Positions 1 to 6,741 of a stretch of DNA of 47,681 nucleotides are shown piece after piece (positions within the stretch are counted from its first letter, which is position 1; each line of letters opens with the position of its first letter). The notes beneath the pieces were generated by a model. It saw only the letters and a program-made list of their open reading frames with translations, searched no databases and was not told where the DNA came from. The translations under genes were made by a program, and so were the position numbers. Source of the DNA: a virus. The stretch covers positions 1-47,681 of IMG/VR virus record IMGVR_UViG_3300005253_000047; one strand, written 5' to 3'.

Positions 1-121
1 AAATGAGCGCGGACCTGTTTGCCCAGCTTGGCAAGTTCGGCCACGTACACTCGGAGTTCTACCCCTACCATGAACATGACCTGCCCGGTGGGTTGGGTAA
101 CGAAGAGCACGGGTATCGGGG
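1..121. repeat. Terminal direct repeat, left copy (circular overlap)
   Basis: These 121 bases are identical to the last 121 bases of the window. Together they let the contig close into a circle of about 47,560 bases. An open reading frame runs uninterrupted through the joint, which supports closure. The overlap is more likely an assembler artefact of a circularly permuted or circular molecule than a biological terminal repeat, but the sequence cannot decide this. Confidence 0.97.
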
Positions 122-350
122 TGAGGACTACGATGCTACCCAGTCACATGACGAGGATGCAGGCATCGTAGCGCCCGAAGGGACTGATGCGGAGTACCCA
201 GCAACCGACGCAGTACCACCGGCCAAGAAAAAGAAGACCAAGCCTGCGGTTGACCCGTTGCCTGGAGAGGAGACCAAGGCTCTGGCCACCAAGAAACCCG
301 CCGCGAAGAAAGCGACCAAGAAAGCGAAGACTAAGACGGCCAAGAAATGA
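3..350 (+). CDS. SprT-like metallopeptidase, C-terminal part (continues from the window end)
   Basis: This is the 3' part of the gene starting at 46720; after circularisation the protein has 396 residues. This segment lacks catalytic residues. It has an acidic, aspartate/glutamate-rich stretch followed by a strongly basic tail of lysine, alanine and threonine ending in KKAKTKTAKK, resembling histone-like or DNA-binding tails. The tail suggests DNA association, fitting known SprT/Spartan-family proteases that act on DNA-bound proteins. The next gene starts inside the stop codon region (ATGA). Confidence 0.85.
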   Translation: MSADLFAQLGKFGHVHSEFYPYHEHDLPGGLGNEEHGYRGEDYDATQSHDEDAGIVAPEGTDAEYPATDAVPPAKKKKTKPAVDPLPGEETKALATKKPAAKKATKKAKTKTAKK

Positions 351-523
351 GGATCGTCTGGGAATGGTTAATGGAGACTGAGTCTGGCCGAAAGGGTCGT
401 GGCCTGTACGAGCATGAGATAGGTACGTGGGCCTGGGAAATGACTTGCAACCTAGAGCGCATCCTATGGGTGACTATTTTGCTGGGGTTGGGCGTACTAA
501 TCGTGGCCGGGGTGGTATTATGA
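347..523 (+). CDS. Small single-pass membrane protein
   Basis: A 58-residue protein not resembling any family I can name. Its ATG overlaps the stop of the metallopeptidase gene in an ATGA arrangement, implying translational coupling. The first 38 residues are charged and polar; the last 20 are continuous hydrophobic residues, so a C-terminal membrane anchor is likely. It overlaps the following deformylase remnant by four bases. Confidence 0.6.
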   Translation: MRIVWEWLMETESGRKGRGLYEHEIGTWAWEMTCNLERILWVTILLGLGVLIVAGVVL

Positions 524-838
524 CCGTGCTGAAGCTGGTCGCAGTTACCAACCCAGGACTCAGGCGTCCGACTCGGGGAGTGGCACGGCTGCTTCCCCAT
601 CACCGGGACGTGGGCGTAACGTTCCCTGAGACCACCCAGGCTACGGAGGGTCTCGGTCTGTCCGCCAACCGGTAGCACCCATAAGATTGCCGTGGTGTAC
701 CTGCCTGAGTGGGCAGCGCCCATGGTGTTCATCAACCCCCGGCTTACGAAGCGGGGTGGGAAGTACCAGGTCAAAGAGGGATGTCTCAGCATTCCGGGAT
801 ACTTCGGTGTCGTGGAACGCTTCGAGAGGGTGACATGA
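520..838 (+). pseudogene. Peptide deformylase remnant, frameshifted
   Basis: Peptide deformylase removes formyl groups from nascent proteins and is found in several phages. From 520 the frame reads a typical N-terminus and deformylase motif 1 in the form EGLGLSANR, then stops at TAG (673-675). The continuation lies one frame over: STHKIAVVY, a VFINP strand and the signature motif 2 EGCLSIPG, ending at 838. A deletion of a few bases after the AAN codon region would explain the shift. The third motif, HExxH, is absent; the following gene begins with residues resembling the deformylase C-terminus but carries HGRQI there. A programmed frameshift or assembly error is possible but would not restore the zinc motif. 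Confidence 0.7.
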
Positions 839-1485
839 CACACCTATCAGATTTCGGAAACCCGCACTGGCTGGCAGCCACAGACATTCACTTCGGCCAC
901 TTAGAGCACGGTCGGCAGATAGAGGCCATCGTAAAAGCATTCGAGGGCATTGGGTTCGTAGCGGGTGGTGCGGCACGGTTTGCACTGATGCCCAGTGCAC
1001 CCAACCCCAGCGACATCGACATCTGGATGTTTAATAACCATCTGGACCTACGACCCCTGTTTGCTCTGGGGTACCACGATTATGGTGAGGCCAATGGAAC
1101 ACGTCGGTTCGCTCGTGATGAGGATGACCTCCCGGTTCAGATAATCCTACCTAGCTCTCCGCGTAGCACCAAGAGTTGGGGTACCCCGCTGGAGGTGTTG
1201 TTGACCTTCACCTTCACGACCGAGCAGTTTGTTCTGATGTACGGCGCCGGTGGTGCCTCGGGTTTACTGTCGACACAGGGTCGGGAGGATACCGAGAACC
1301 GGGTGATTCGGAACAACAACTTCAGGAAGAATCCCATCCTCAGTCTGTACCGGCTGCATAAATACGGACGGAAGGGATACACTCTCTCGATGGAGACCCT
1401 AATCGAAATCACCGAGGCCCTGCACGGGATGTCGCAACAAGAGTATGTCGATGCTCTCAGCATAGCTCTTTCGGTACAGTCCTGA
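835..1485 (+). CDS. Nucleotidyltransferase-like protein
   Basis: A 216-residue protein. Residues about 44-63 read GGAARF, then a loop, then DIDIW, matching the GG...D-h-D pattern of the nucleotidyltransferase superfamily (two metal-binding aspartates at about 60 and 62). Substrate is unknown. The first 25 or so residues resemble the C-terminal end of peptide deformylase, so the true domain may begin later or the gene may be a fusion with deformylase debris. The ATG overlaps the previous stop (ATGA). The next gene overlaps this stop by one base. Confidence 0.65.
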   Translation: MTHLSDFGNPHWLAATDIHFGHLEHGRQIEAIVKAFEGIGFVAGGAARFALMPSAPNPSDIDIWMFNNHLDLRPLFALGYHDYGEANGTRRFARDEDDLPVQIILPSSPRSTKSWGTPLEVLLTFTFTTEQFVLMYGAGGASGLLSTQGREDTENRVIRNNNFRKNPILSLYRLHKYGRKGYTLSMETLIEITEALHGMSQQEYVDALSIALSVQS

Positions 1486-1610
1486 TGTTGAACGGACTGC
1501 TATGCTGGTTAGGATTCCACGACTGGTCCGCCATCGTGTTCGATGACCGCTGGCATGTGGCTAACACCTACTACTATTGGGGTTGTTCCCGATGCCCGTG
1601 GAGGGTCTGA
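1485..1610 (+). CDS. Small zinc-ribbon protein (DUF1660-like)
   Basis: A 41-residue protein with CWLGFHDW near the N-terminus and CSRCP near the C-terminus. The C..G.H.W and CxRC pattern is that of the short phage DUF1660 family, thought to bind zinc; its role is unknown. Start and stop codons are coupled to both neighbours by TGATG junctions. Confidence 0.6.
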   Translation: MLNGLLCWLGFHDWSAIVFDDRWHVANTYYYWGCSRCPWRV

Positions 1611-1801
1611 TGTTCGACGTACCTGATAACACACCCTACGACGACGTGGTGGAACGGCTAAAGAAAAGTTTTGATGTCGTGGACGAAGTCTTCTTACACC
1701 TGATGCGGATGGCTCAAAGTGCCTATATTCTGGGATGGAAGGCAGCCCATGAAGAGTGTGAACAACAGCGTGAGTGGGACGCCTATGGAGAAGACCTCTG
1801 A
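1610..1801 (+). CDS. Hypothetical 63-residue acidic protein
   Basis: Unrecognised. Mostly helical-looking with many charged residues and a C-terminal acidic end. The ATG at 1610 shares its A with the preceding stop, and the stop overlaps the next ATG in the same way, so this short protein belongs to a translationally coupled chain. An upstream in-frame ATG at 1577 would lie inside the previous gene and is less likely. Confidence 0.6.
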   Translation: MFDVPDNTPYDDVVERLKKSFDVVDEVFLHLMRMAQSAYILGWKAAHEECEQQREWDAYGEDL

Positions 1802-1863
1802 TGTCCTTTAGTGGTGAGTACGAGTTCGCAAAGACAACCCAGCGAGAGTATGGTATACTGTAG
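1801..1863 (+). pseudogene. Truncated duplicate of the 5' end of the gene at 2303
   Basis: A 20-codon frame whose residues SGEYEFAKTTQRE closely match EGTYEYAKSTQRM at the start of the gene at 2303. It occupies the position expected of that gene in the coupled chain (TGATG start). The HNH endonuclease gene lies between this stub and the intact gene, so the stub looks like the original 5' end cut off by insertion. Confidence 0.6.
1831..1859 (+). promoter_or_regulatory. Candidate sigma70 promoter for the HNH gene
   Basis: AAGACA, a 17-base spacer, then TATACT preceded by TGG. The -10 match is good and the -35 moderate. The HNH gene starts seven bases after the -10, so its transcript would be almost leaderless. 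Confidence 0.45.
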
Positions 1864-1865
1864 GT

Positions 1866-2348
1866 GTGAAAACATCTGAAGTATTACCATCCCACTGCCC
1901 AGCAGGACATCCCTACTCTAAGTACGGTCGTATTCGGGCTGACAATGGCCGTCGCTTATGTAGAGAGTGTCGTCGACTATACGAAAGAGCCCGATATGAC
2001 CAACTCCCCAAGAGGCAACGGTCGAAGAAGACCCGGACCTACTACGCTCGGAACGCGTATGTAGTGAAAGACCGGATGCTTCGTCGAACATACGGCATCA
2101 CCATCGAGGATTACGATAGGATGTACACTGACCAAGATGGAGTATGTGCTGTGTGTAAGACTGAGCCGGACTATGAGCTTGTCGTAGACCACGATCATAT
2201 CACCGGTAAGGTTCGGGCACTGCTGTGTCGACCTTGTAACCTGAAGGTAGGTGTGTTGGAACACCCCCTCTTTCCCAGTTTAGTAAACTACCTGGAGGAA
2301 TCATGTTCGAGGGCACCTATGAATACGCGAAAAGCACACAGCGCATGA
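1866..2348 (+). CDS. HNH endonuclease, recombination endonuclease VII type
   Basis: A 160-residue protein with GTG start. N-terminal CPAGH and CRECRR pairs form a zinc-binding module; after YGITIEDYDRMYTDQDG comes CAVC, then VVDHDHITGKVRALLCRPCN, the signature of the endonuclease VII fold (zinc cysteines and the DHDH catalytic segment). Such stand-alone genes are often homing endonucleases. It has its own promoter and separates a truncated from an intact copy of one gene. Its 3' end overlaps the next gene by 46 bases. Confidence 0.88.
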   Translation: MKTSEVLPSHCPAGHPYSKYGRIRADNGRRLCRECRRLYERARYDQLPKRQRSKKTRTYYARNAYVVKDRMLRRTYGITIEDYDRMYTDQDGVCAVCKTEPDYELVVDHDHITGKVRALLCRPCNLKVGVLEHPLFPSLVNYLEESCSRAPMNTRKAHSA

Positions 2349-2524
2349 TAACGTTGGTCCACCGGACTGAAGCCATTCGCCGGTCGGATGTTCCCTACGT
2401 GTACGTCTCCAAGGAACTATACAAGAGACTAGGGGGCGTCATACCACGGGAGGGGGAGGCGCTGCCCGGACCAACGAGGATTCGGATTACGGTGGAGACT
2501 GAGGAGGAACCCGAAGATGAATGA
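2303..2524 (+). CDS. Hypothetical 73-residue protein
   Basis: Unrecognised; mixed alpha/beta character with an acidic C-terminal end. The start lies within the 3' end of the HNH gene, behind a strong ribosome site (CTGGAGGAATC). Its first 15 residues are paralogous to the stub at 1801-1863. A GGGAGGGGGAG motif copy lies in the coding sequence. Confidence 0.65.
   Translation: MFEGTYEYAKSTQRMITLVHRTEAIRRSDVPYVYVSKELYKRLGGVIPREGEALPGPTRIRITVETEEEPEDE
2448..2458 (+). repeat. GGGAGGGGGAG motif copy 1
   Basis: Exact 11-mer on the plus strand, within the plus-strand gene 2303-2524, starting at codon position 2. Confidence 0.9.
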
Positions 2525-2553
2525 GTACACTGAGAAAGCACAGCGATACCTAA

Positions 2554-2820
2554 GTGATAGACCTATTGGTATTGACAAAGGTCGATGCTCTGGTATCTAT
2601 CGCCCAGTCGTTGGAGACCCTGACGACCCTGGCCGAAGAGGTAGCGACAGCCTGGCGACACCCGGTTCGTCTTGTGACCACTGGAGAACCCATTACCTTG
2701 GCGGACTTGGGACATCCTCAGGCGTGTCCTAACTATGCGGAGATGGGTGGGTGTTTCCACCCGGATGGTAAGGGGCACGATGGGGATTGTCAAAGCGAAT
2801 CAGTAGCGAGGGGAGCCTGA
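2554..2820 (+). CDS. Hypothetical protein with cysteine/histidine C-terminus
   Basis: An 88-residue frame from GTG. The C-terminal part contains CPNYAEMGGCFHPDG and DGDC, a likely small metal-binding module. The start is problematic: an ATG at 2521 coupled to the previous stop is in the same frame but meets TAA at 2551-2553, directly followed by this GTG. Either translation reinitiates at TAAGTG, or a nonsense mutation has split a longer gene. No good ribosome site precedes 2554. Confidence 0.5.
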   Translation: MIDLLVLTKVDALVSIAQSLETLTTLAEEVATAWRHPVRLVTTGEPITLADLGHPQACPNYAEMGGCFHPDGKGHDGDCQSESVARGA

Positions 2821-2841
2821 GAAAGAGTTCGCGCTGGCGGC

Positions 2842-2870
2842 TTGACACGCCTGGGTAGGCTCGGTATAAT
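2842..2870 (+). promoter_or_regulatory. Strong sigma70-type promoter
   Basis: Perfect TTGACA, 17-base spacer and perfect TATAAT. The sequence CTTGACACGCCTGG is shared with the promoter at 15836. Probably the main promoter for the gene block starting at 3019. Confidence 0.88.
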
Positions 2871-3002
2871 AGGGGTATGCCCGTAGGCCCCTGCCAGGGA
2901 TTGTTTTATTCTTATCTTATATTGTCGTATAAGACTGGCGACAATACTAGATGAGAAGAGCACTTAGAGGGTTGAGAAAATCATGGGTAAGCCGAAACCG
3001 AA
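2871..3002 (+). other. Leader region with hairpin and tiny frames
   Basis: The transcribed leader between the promoter and the gene at 3019. It contains an inverted repeat, ATTGTCG (2921-2927) and CGACAAT (2939-2945), and a 25-codon frame from 2877 to 2954 that would begin at the predicted transcript start. The frame is not clearly a gene. The leader may be a structured 5' untranslated region. Confidence 0.35.
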
Positions 3003-3020
3003 TTGAGGTATATACCACAT
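3003..3020. promoter_or_regulatory. 18-bp palindromic site 1
   Basis: TTGAGGTATATACCACAT, matching consensus TTGAGGTATATACCTCAA except near the right end. It runs into the start codon of the gene at 3019, and its GAGG could serve as ribosome site. Confidence 0.65.
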
Positions 3021-3318
3021 GCCAGACCCGAAGTTCAAAGGCACTCACCCAAAGATTGACACGGCCAACCAGTGCGTTACTGAATTATCCGCAGCATGGT
3101 GGGCATATACCACTGCCCGTATCGTTTACGCGGAAGCGATGCTGCATCACAACTGGTCGCACCACGGCAATAAGAGACGTGAGGACTTGATTACTAATGC
3201 CACGATGAAAATCAGTGACGCCTACGATGATTATCTTGAAAAAATAGACACATTCAAAAGGGCTCATGCCGCATACAAGACAGCCATTAGAGAATTGTTA
3301 CGAGGCCACTTGCTTTAG
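3019..3318 (+). CDS. Hypothetical helical protein
   Basis: A 99-residue protein, unrecognised, predicted mostly helical from its alternating charged and hydrophobic residues. Start ATG lies at the edge of palindromic site 1. First gene behind the strong promoter at 2842. Confidence 0.65.
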   Translation: MPDPKFKGTHPKIDTANQCVTELSAAWWAYTTARIVYAEAMLHHNWSHHGNKRREDLITNATMKISDAYDDYLEKIDTFKRAHAAYKTAIRELLRGHLL

Positions 3319-3326
3319 GAGATGAC

Positions 3327-3707
3327 ATGACCAGAAAATTCAATCGGTTCATGCTTCGTAGTACTCACGAACGAGAGATAAAATCCGTTCAGAAAAAGGC
3401 CGAGTACGACATCGAGCGAGTCCGAAATGAAAATGACGGAGAACGTGCAAAGCTGATAAAGATTCTTCGTCAGTTCTACCAGGGATACGTTGGCTTCGAG
3501 GAACGAGACCTGAAGTTATTGTTCACGATGTCGAGTCATGTGCTACGAACCATTCCAGCACATGATACTCAGCTTTTCCGCTACGTTGCTCGTCAGATGG
3601 CAGGAGAATTGGAGCGCGAGTTGGCTTCAATCAATCTTACTAGAGTTCTTGAAATCACTGACCGCTTCGACCAACCAAGGCACGCGATACCCCACATGGA
3701 GGATTAG
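3327..3707 (+). CDS. Hypothetical charged helical protein
   Basis: 126 residues, unrecognised. The N-terminal 60 residues are rich in Arg, Lys and Glu and look like a coiled coil; the remainder is a mixed helical segment. Preceded by AGGAGATGAC, a strong ribosome site. Eight bases after the previous gene and three before the next, so part of one operon. Confidence 0.7.
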   Translation: MTRKFNRFMLRSTHEREIKSVQKKAEYDIERVRNENDGERAKLIKILRQFYQGYVGFEERDLKLLFTMSSHVLRTIPAHDTQLFRYVARQMAGELERELASINLTRVLEITDRFDQPRHAIPHMED

Positions 3708-3710
3708 AAC

Positions 3711-4103
3711 ATGACACCCGAAAGATTCCAAGCACTGCTTGACCGGCTCGAAGAGTACCATGAGCTTGTCGGTAACTTCTACCTGGAGAACCCCGAGTTC
3801 GCTCACTTCATTCGAATGGCGGACACGATAGGGAGTGTCATTGCTGTTGGAGCTTGTCGAGCCATAAGTATGCACTGGGAATGTTTCTGTAATATTTCGG
3901 GTGCCACTATGGGTCTCTACGCTCTCGCTCGTATCCGGCCCGAGATACTGGATGCCATCTACGAGGAGTTCAAAGAAGACTTCCAAGAGATGATACCTGA
4001 AGGTCAGATACTATGGAAAGTTGTCGAGAGTCGAGAGTACCCAATTCCTCCTGAACTACTCCAGTCCCCGGAACTACCTGGAGATGGTCTTGAAGACTGT
4101 TAG
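3711..4103 (+). CDS. Hypothetical protein
   Basis: 130 residues, unrecognised. A central stretch (about residues 42-72) is Ala/Gly/Ile-rich and could be a buried helix pair; the ends are acidic. Same operon as its neighbours. The following gene starts 20 bases before its stop. Confidence 0.65.
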   Translation: MTPERFQALLDRLEEYHELVGNFYLENPEFAHFIRMADTIGSVIAVGACRAISMHWECFCNISGATMGLYALARIRPEILDAIYEEFKEDFQEMIPEGQILWKVVESREYPIPPELLQSPELPGDGLEDC

Positions 4104-4302
4104 ACGGTTCCTGGTATCGGACCAAGCCTGGTTCGTAGACCAGTCCATATCCATCGGTGAGTTGGGTGGTCCTAGTATCACTTGGTCTCTACCCCAGCAC
4201 CGATGTTACGATGTTACGTTCCCAATGGATGATGTGACATTCATATTCCTAAGAAAGTCAGCCTTCCAGAAAGATGAGCCACAGGAGGAGGAGATACCAT
4301 GA
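4084..4302 (+). CDS. Hypothetical 72-residue protein
   Basis: Unrecognised; ends with an acidic EEEIP tail. ATG 4084 was chosen over the in-frame ATG at 4021 because CCTGGAG precedes it and the overlap with the previous gene is smaller. The stop is coupled to the next ATG (ATGA). Confidence 0.55.
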   Translation: MVLKTVRRFLVSDQAWFVDQSISIGELGGPSITWSLPQHRCYDVTFPMDDVTFIFLRKSAFQKDEPQEEEIP

Positions 4303-4559
4303 GAGACATGATGACCACCATTGACATGACCACCGGCAAGCTGGATCGCTGCATATCTGAGATGAAGGTCTGGGCGAAACGGGCTGAGGCCGGATACCTG
4401 GACGAGGCTGATGTCCAGACTATCAAGCATCACGCTGAGGACATGAAAGCCATGGGTGACTACGTCCTTCGCAAAGTGGAGTTCGATTACCGGGAAAAGC
4501 GCGTAGTACCAGTTTCGGCTGGTATGGACCAGGGGTTGGGGCCGGAAGGTGGGCTGTGA
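4299..4559 (+). CDS. Hypothetical helical protein
   Basis: 86 residues, unrecognised, methionine-rich at the N-terminus and probably alpha-helical. Preceded by ACAGGAGGAGATACC, a near-perfect ribosome site. Its stop overlaps the GTG start of RNase H. Confidence 0.65.
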   Translation: MRDMMTTIDMTTGKLDRCISEMKVWAKRAEAGYLDEADVQTIKHHAEDMKAMGDYVLRKVEFDYREKRVVPVSAGMDQGLGPEGGL

Positions 4560-4972
4560 GCATCACCATCTATACTGATGGTTCATGCAAGGGCAACCCC
4601 GGTCCTGGTGGGTGGGCGGCTGTGTTCCTTCATTCTCGGGCTCCGAGGGTCGACCGATTCATCAGCGGAGGAGCCGCGCAGACCACTAATAATCGGATGG
4701 AACTCACCGCTGCCATCAAGGGCCTGGAGGCTATAGGTTGGGGTACTCCCATCACCATTTACTCGGACAGTATGTACATAGTGGGAACCATGACCAAGGG
4801 CTGGCAACGCCGGTACAATGTGGACCTGTGGGACCGGCTCGATAAGGCTGCCGAGGGTAAGGACATTGAGTGGGTGTGGGTGAAGGGGCACGACGGTAAC
4901 GTGGGTAACGAAGAAGCCGACCGGATAGCTCAAGCGGAGGCCGAGAAGTGGCGTTCAATAATCCGAGACTGA
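4556..4972 (+). CDS. rnhA: Ribonuclease HI
   Basis: 138 residues, GTG start in a GTGA overlap with the preceding stop. Cleaves RNA in RNA-DNA hybrids, here probably removing lagging-strand primers. Catalytic signatures are in order: TDGSCKGNPGPGGW (Asp8), NNRMELTAA (Glu), TIYSDSMY (Asp) and VKGHDGNVGNEEADRIA (His and Asp). Length is near the usual 150 or so residues. It begins a run of replication genes. Confidence 0.96.
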   Translation: MSITIYTDGSCKGNPGPGGWAAVFLHSRAPRVDRFISGGAAQTTNNRMELTAAIKGLEAIGWGTPITIYSDSMYIVGTMTKGWQRRYNVDLWDRLDKAAEGKDIEWVWVKGHDGNVGNEEADRIAQAEAEKWRSIIRD

Positions 4973-5223
4973 CTAAAAAGGAACGGAAAGCCCTTCCAAT
5001 ATATTGGCGTGACTCACCCAATTGGAAGCCACGGGAAGAAGTGGTAGTTGACGCCCAGCTTCGGAAGGCACTGACGTGGGCTTATCAAGAAATTATGGAA
5101 TTAGCAACCCATTTCCATGAACTGCCACACAAAGATGGAGTGTTACGTGCCGGGGTTGAAACTGCGGCTGAAGAATTGGTAGAACGGGCAAGGCTAGTGG
5201 GCGTCGAGCCCTGGGAGGAATAG
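4948..5223 (+). CDS. Hypothetical protein, paralogue of the gene at 13057
   Basis: 91 residues from a GTG inside the RNase H gene. N-terminal NNPRLTKKE, central LRKALTWA and C-terminal VGVEPWEE recur in the gene at 13057 as DPRLTDEE, TRKALTWA and a post-stop PWED, so the two are duplicates. Function unknown. Its stop overlaps the next gene (TAGTG). Confidence 0.65.
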   Translation: MAFNNPRLTKKERKALPIYWRDSPNWKPREEVVVDAQLRKALTWAYQEIMELATHFHELPHKDGVLRAGVETAAEELVERARLVGVEPWEE

Positions 5224-5225
5224 TG

Positions 5226-6341
5226 ATGTTCGACTATGACCTCAATCGTGTCGGATGGTTCGGCGCCGCTCAGGACTTCGCTAGTATCTTAATGCCCGCC
5301 AGTAATTATCCCGCGTCCTATGTGTACGCACTGTTCATGGCGCTGTCGGGTCATCTAATTGGCCGGGAGGCATACCTGCGTTACCCAACTCGACTATACC
5401 CTAACCACTACATCTGCCTGGTCGGACCCTCAGCCTTAACTCACAAGTCCACGGCCATTACTCTTGCACTGGAAGCCCTTGGTGGCCGAGAAAATGAAAT
5501 CCAAACCATGCGGTCACTCACTACGGTTCAGGGCCTACTCATCTCCATGGGTGAAGGGATGGGCTCAACCCTAGTGGTATTGGATGAGCTTGCAACGATG
5601 ACCCAGAAGAAGAAGGTGGACTATGCTAGTGACTTACTGAGTCGCCTCGTTGAGTTGTATGCTTGCCCACCGACGGCTGGTACCTTCACTAGGCACGACC
5701 CCATACGTGTTACCGATACATTCCTGACCATCGTGGCTGGGTCTACCACTGAGTGGCTCCAGTCTACGCTGAGTCCCAACGACTTGCTAGCGGGTTTCGG
5801 CAATAGGATGACCTTTGTGTTAGGTGACCCTCGACCTGAGAAGTCATGGCCGGGGGCGCCCAGGTGGATGAACCTTGACTGGGACCGGCTTCAAGAGTTC
5901 GAGGGTGAGCTACGTCTTGACGAGAATGCCCGTGATGTTTGGGACGATTACTACCAACGTTTCACACGGCAACAGAAACAGTCCGCTCCCTTTACGCGGA
6001 CCCTAGCGGAACGAGTACCCGAGAAGATTCTGAAGGCAGCTATTGTGATGGGTGCCTGGTACCAAGACCTTATAATTGGTGAGGAAATCCTGTCCCAAGC
6101 TATTGATTGGGGTGAGTACCTCCACGAGTGCGTTGACCGATTGACTCCCACCTTCGACGCACCCGAGCGAAGGGTTCTCAAACTGATTCAGCTTGAGCAT
6201 ACCGTCAACAGGGATACCCTCTTCCGGGAGTTTTCCCACGACATGTCCGTCAAGCGGATACGGGAGGCCCTGGAGAATCTAAAATGGCTCGGCTATGTGA
6301 CGATAGCTAGGAACGAAATCATCATAGTGGAGGACGAATGA
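5226..6341 (+). CDS. DUF3987-like P-loop ATPase, likely replicative helicase/primase partner
   Basis: 371 residues from ATG 5226 (GTG 5223 is also possible). The Walker A region reads LVGPSALTHKSTA (about residues 66-78), an atypical P-loop with HKS in place of GKS; the Walker B region reads TLVVLDELA (about 118-126). The C-terminal 60 residues look like a winged helix. The overall pattern resembles DUF3987 proteins found beside phage primases and polymerases. No separate DnaB-type helicase or primase was recognised, so this may supply that activity. Confidence 0.65.
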   Translation: MFDYDLNRVGWFGAAQDFASILMPASNYPASYVYALFMALSGHLIGREAYLRYPTRLYPNHYICLVGPSALTHKSTAITLALEALGGRENEIQTMRSLTTVQGLLISMGEGMGSTLVVLDELATMTQKKKVDYASDLLSRLVELYACPPTAGTFTRHDPIRVTDTFLTIVAGSTTEWLQSTLSPNDLLAGFGNRMTFVLGDPRPEKSWPGAPRWMNLDWDRLQEFEGELRLDENARDVWDDYYQRFTRQQKQSAPFTRTLAERVPEKILKAAIVMGAWYQDLIIGEEILSQAIDWGEYLHECVDRLTPTFDAPERRVLKLIQLEHTVNRDTLFREFSHDMSVKRIREALENLKWLGYVTIARNEIIIVEDE

Positions 6342-6658
6342 AGAAGAAAGACCCTTTACCGAAACCTACGGAATCACCTGTTCTACGAGTACCCAAGCGG
6401 CCACATCTCACACAACGTGGCGTGTTTCGGTCGGACAAGTTTCCCTGGTGCAAGCCGGGGTTCCTGGCCCTGAAGTTCACCGATAAGACAGCCCAACCCT
6501 GGATATGGGGATACGCACTACTGCGTGGGCATCTCGACCGAGCGTTTCAGGAGGACGTACACTACGCCCTCATCAAGCAGGGTTATAAGCCTGGCCTGGT
6601 TTACTCCCTGTTCCTTCGGGCACTGGAGTACATTCAGTTCCGAGGCCGAAGAGCTTGA
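6338..6658 (+). CDS. Hypothetical basic protein
   Basis: 106 residues, unrecognised. N-terminus rich in lysine and proline; C-terminus aromatic and basic. ATGA overlap with the ATPase gene suggests co-translation and a possible partner role. Promoter 6655-6683 overlaps its stop. Confidence 0.65.
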   Translation: MKKKDPLPKPTESPVLRVPKRPHLTQRGVFRSDKFPWCKPGFLALKFTDKTAQPWIWGYALLRGHLDRAFQEDVHYALIKQGYKPGLVYSLFLRALEYIQFRGRRA

Positions 6659-6683
6659 CGATGCTCCCCCTCCGTGGTAAGCT
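6655..6683 (+). promoter_or_regulatory. Candidate sigma70 promoter
   Basis: TTGACG, 17-base spacer and TAAGCT. The spacer contains CTCCCCCTCCG, a one-mismatch copy of the GGGAGGGGGAG motif on the minus strand. Probably drives the SSB-like gene at 6742. Confidence 0.5.
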
Positions 6684-6741
6684 GGAAGTTACCTGCACGT
6701 CAAATCAGGATGACGTATTCAAATAGAATAGGAGAGAACAC

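Noticed and set aside
2951-3190. 79-codon frame overlapping the gene at 3019
   Set aside because: It overlaps the better gene for most of its length; residues are Arg/Thr-rich as expected of a shadow frame. No strong ribosome site.
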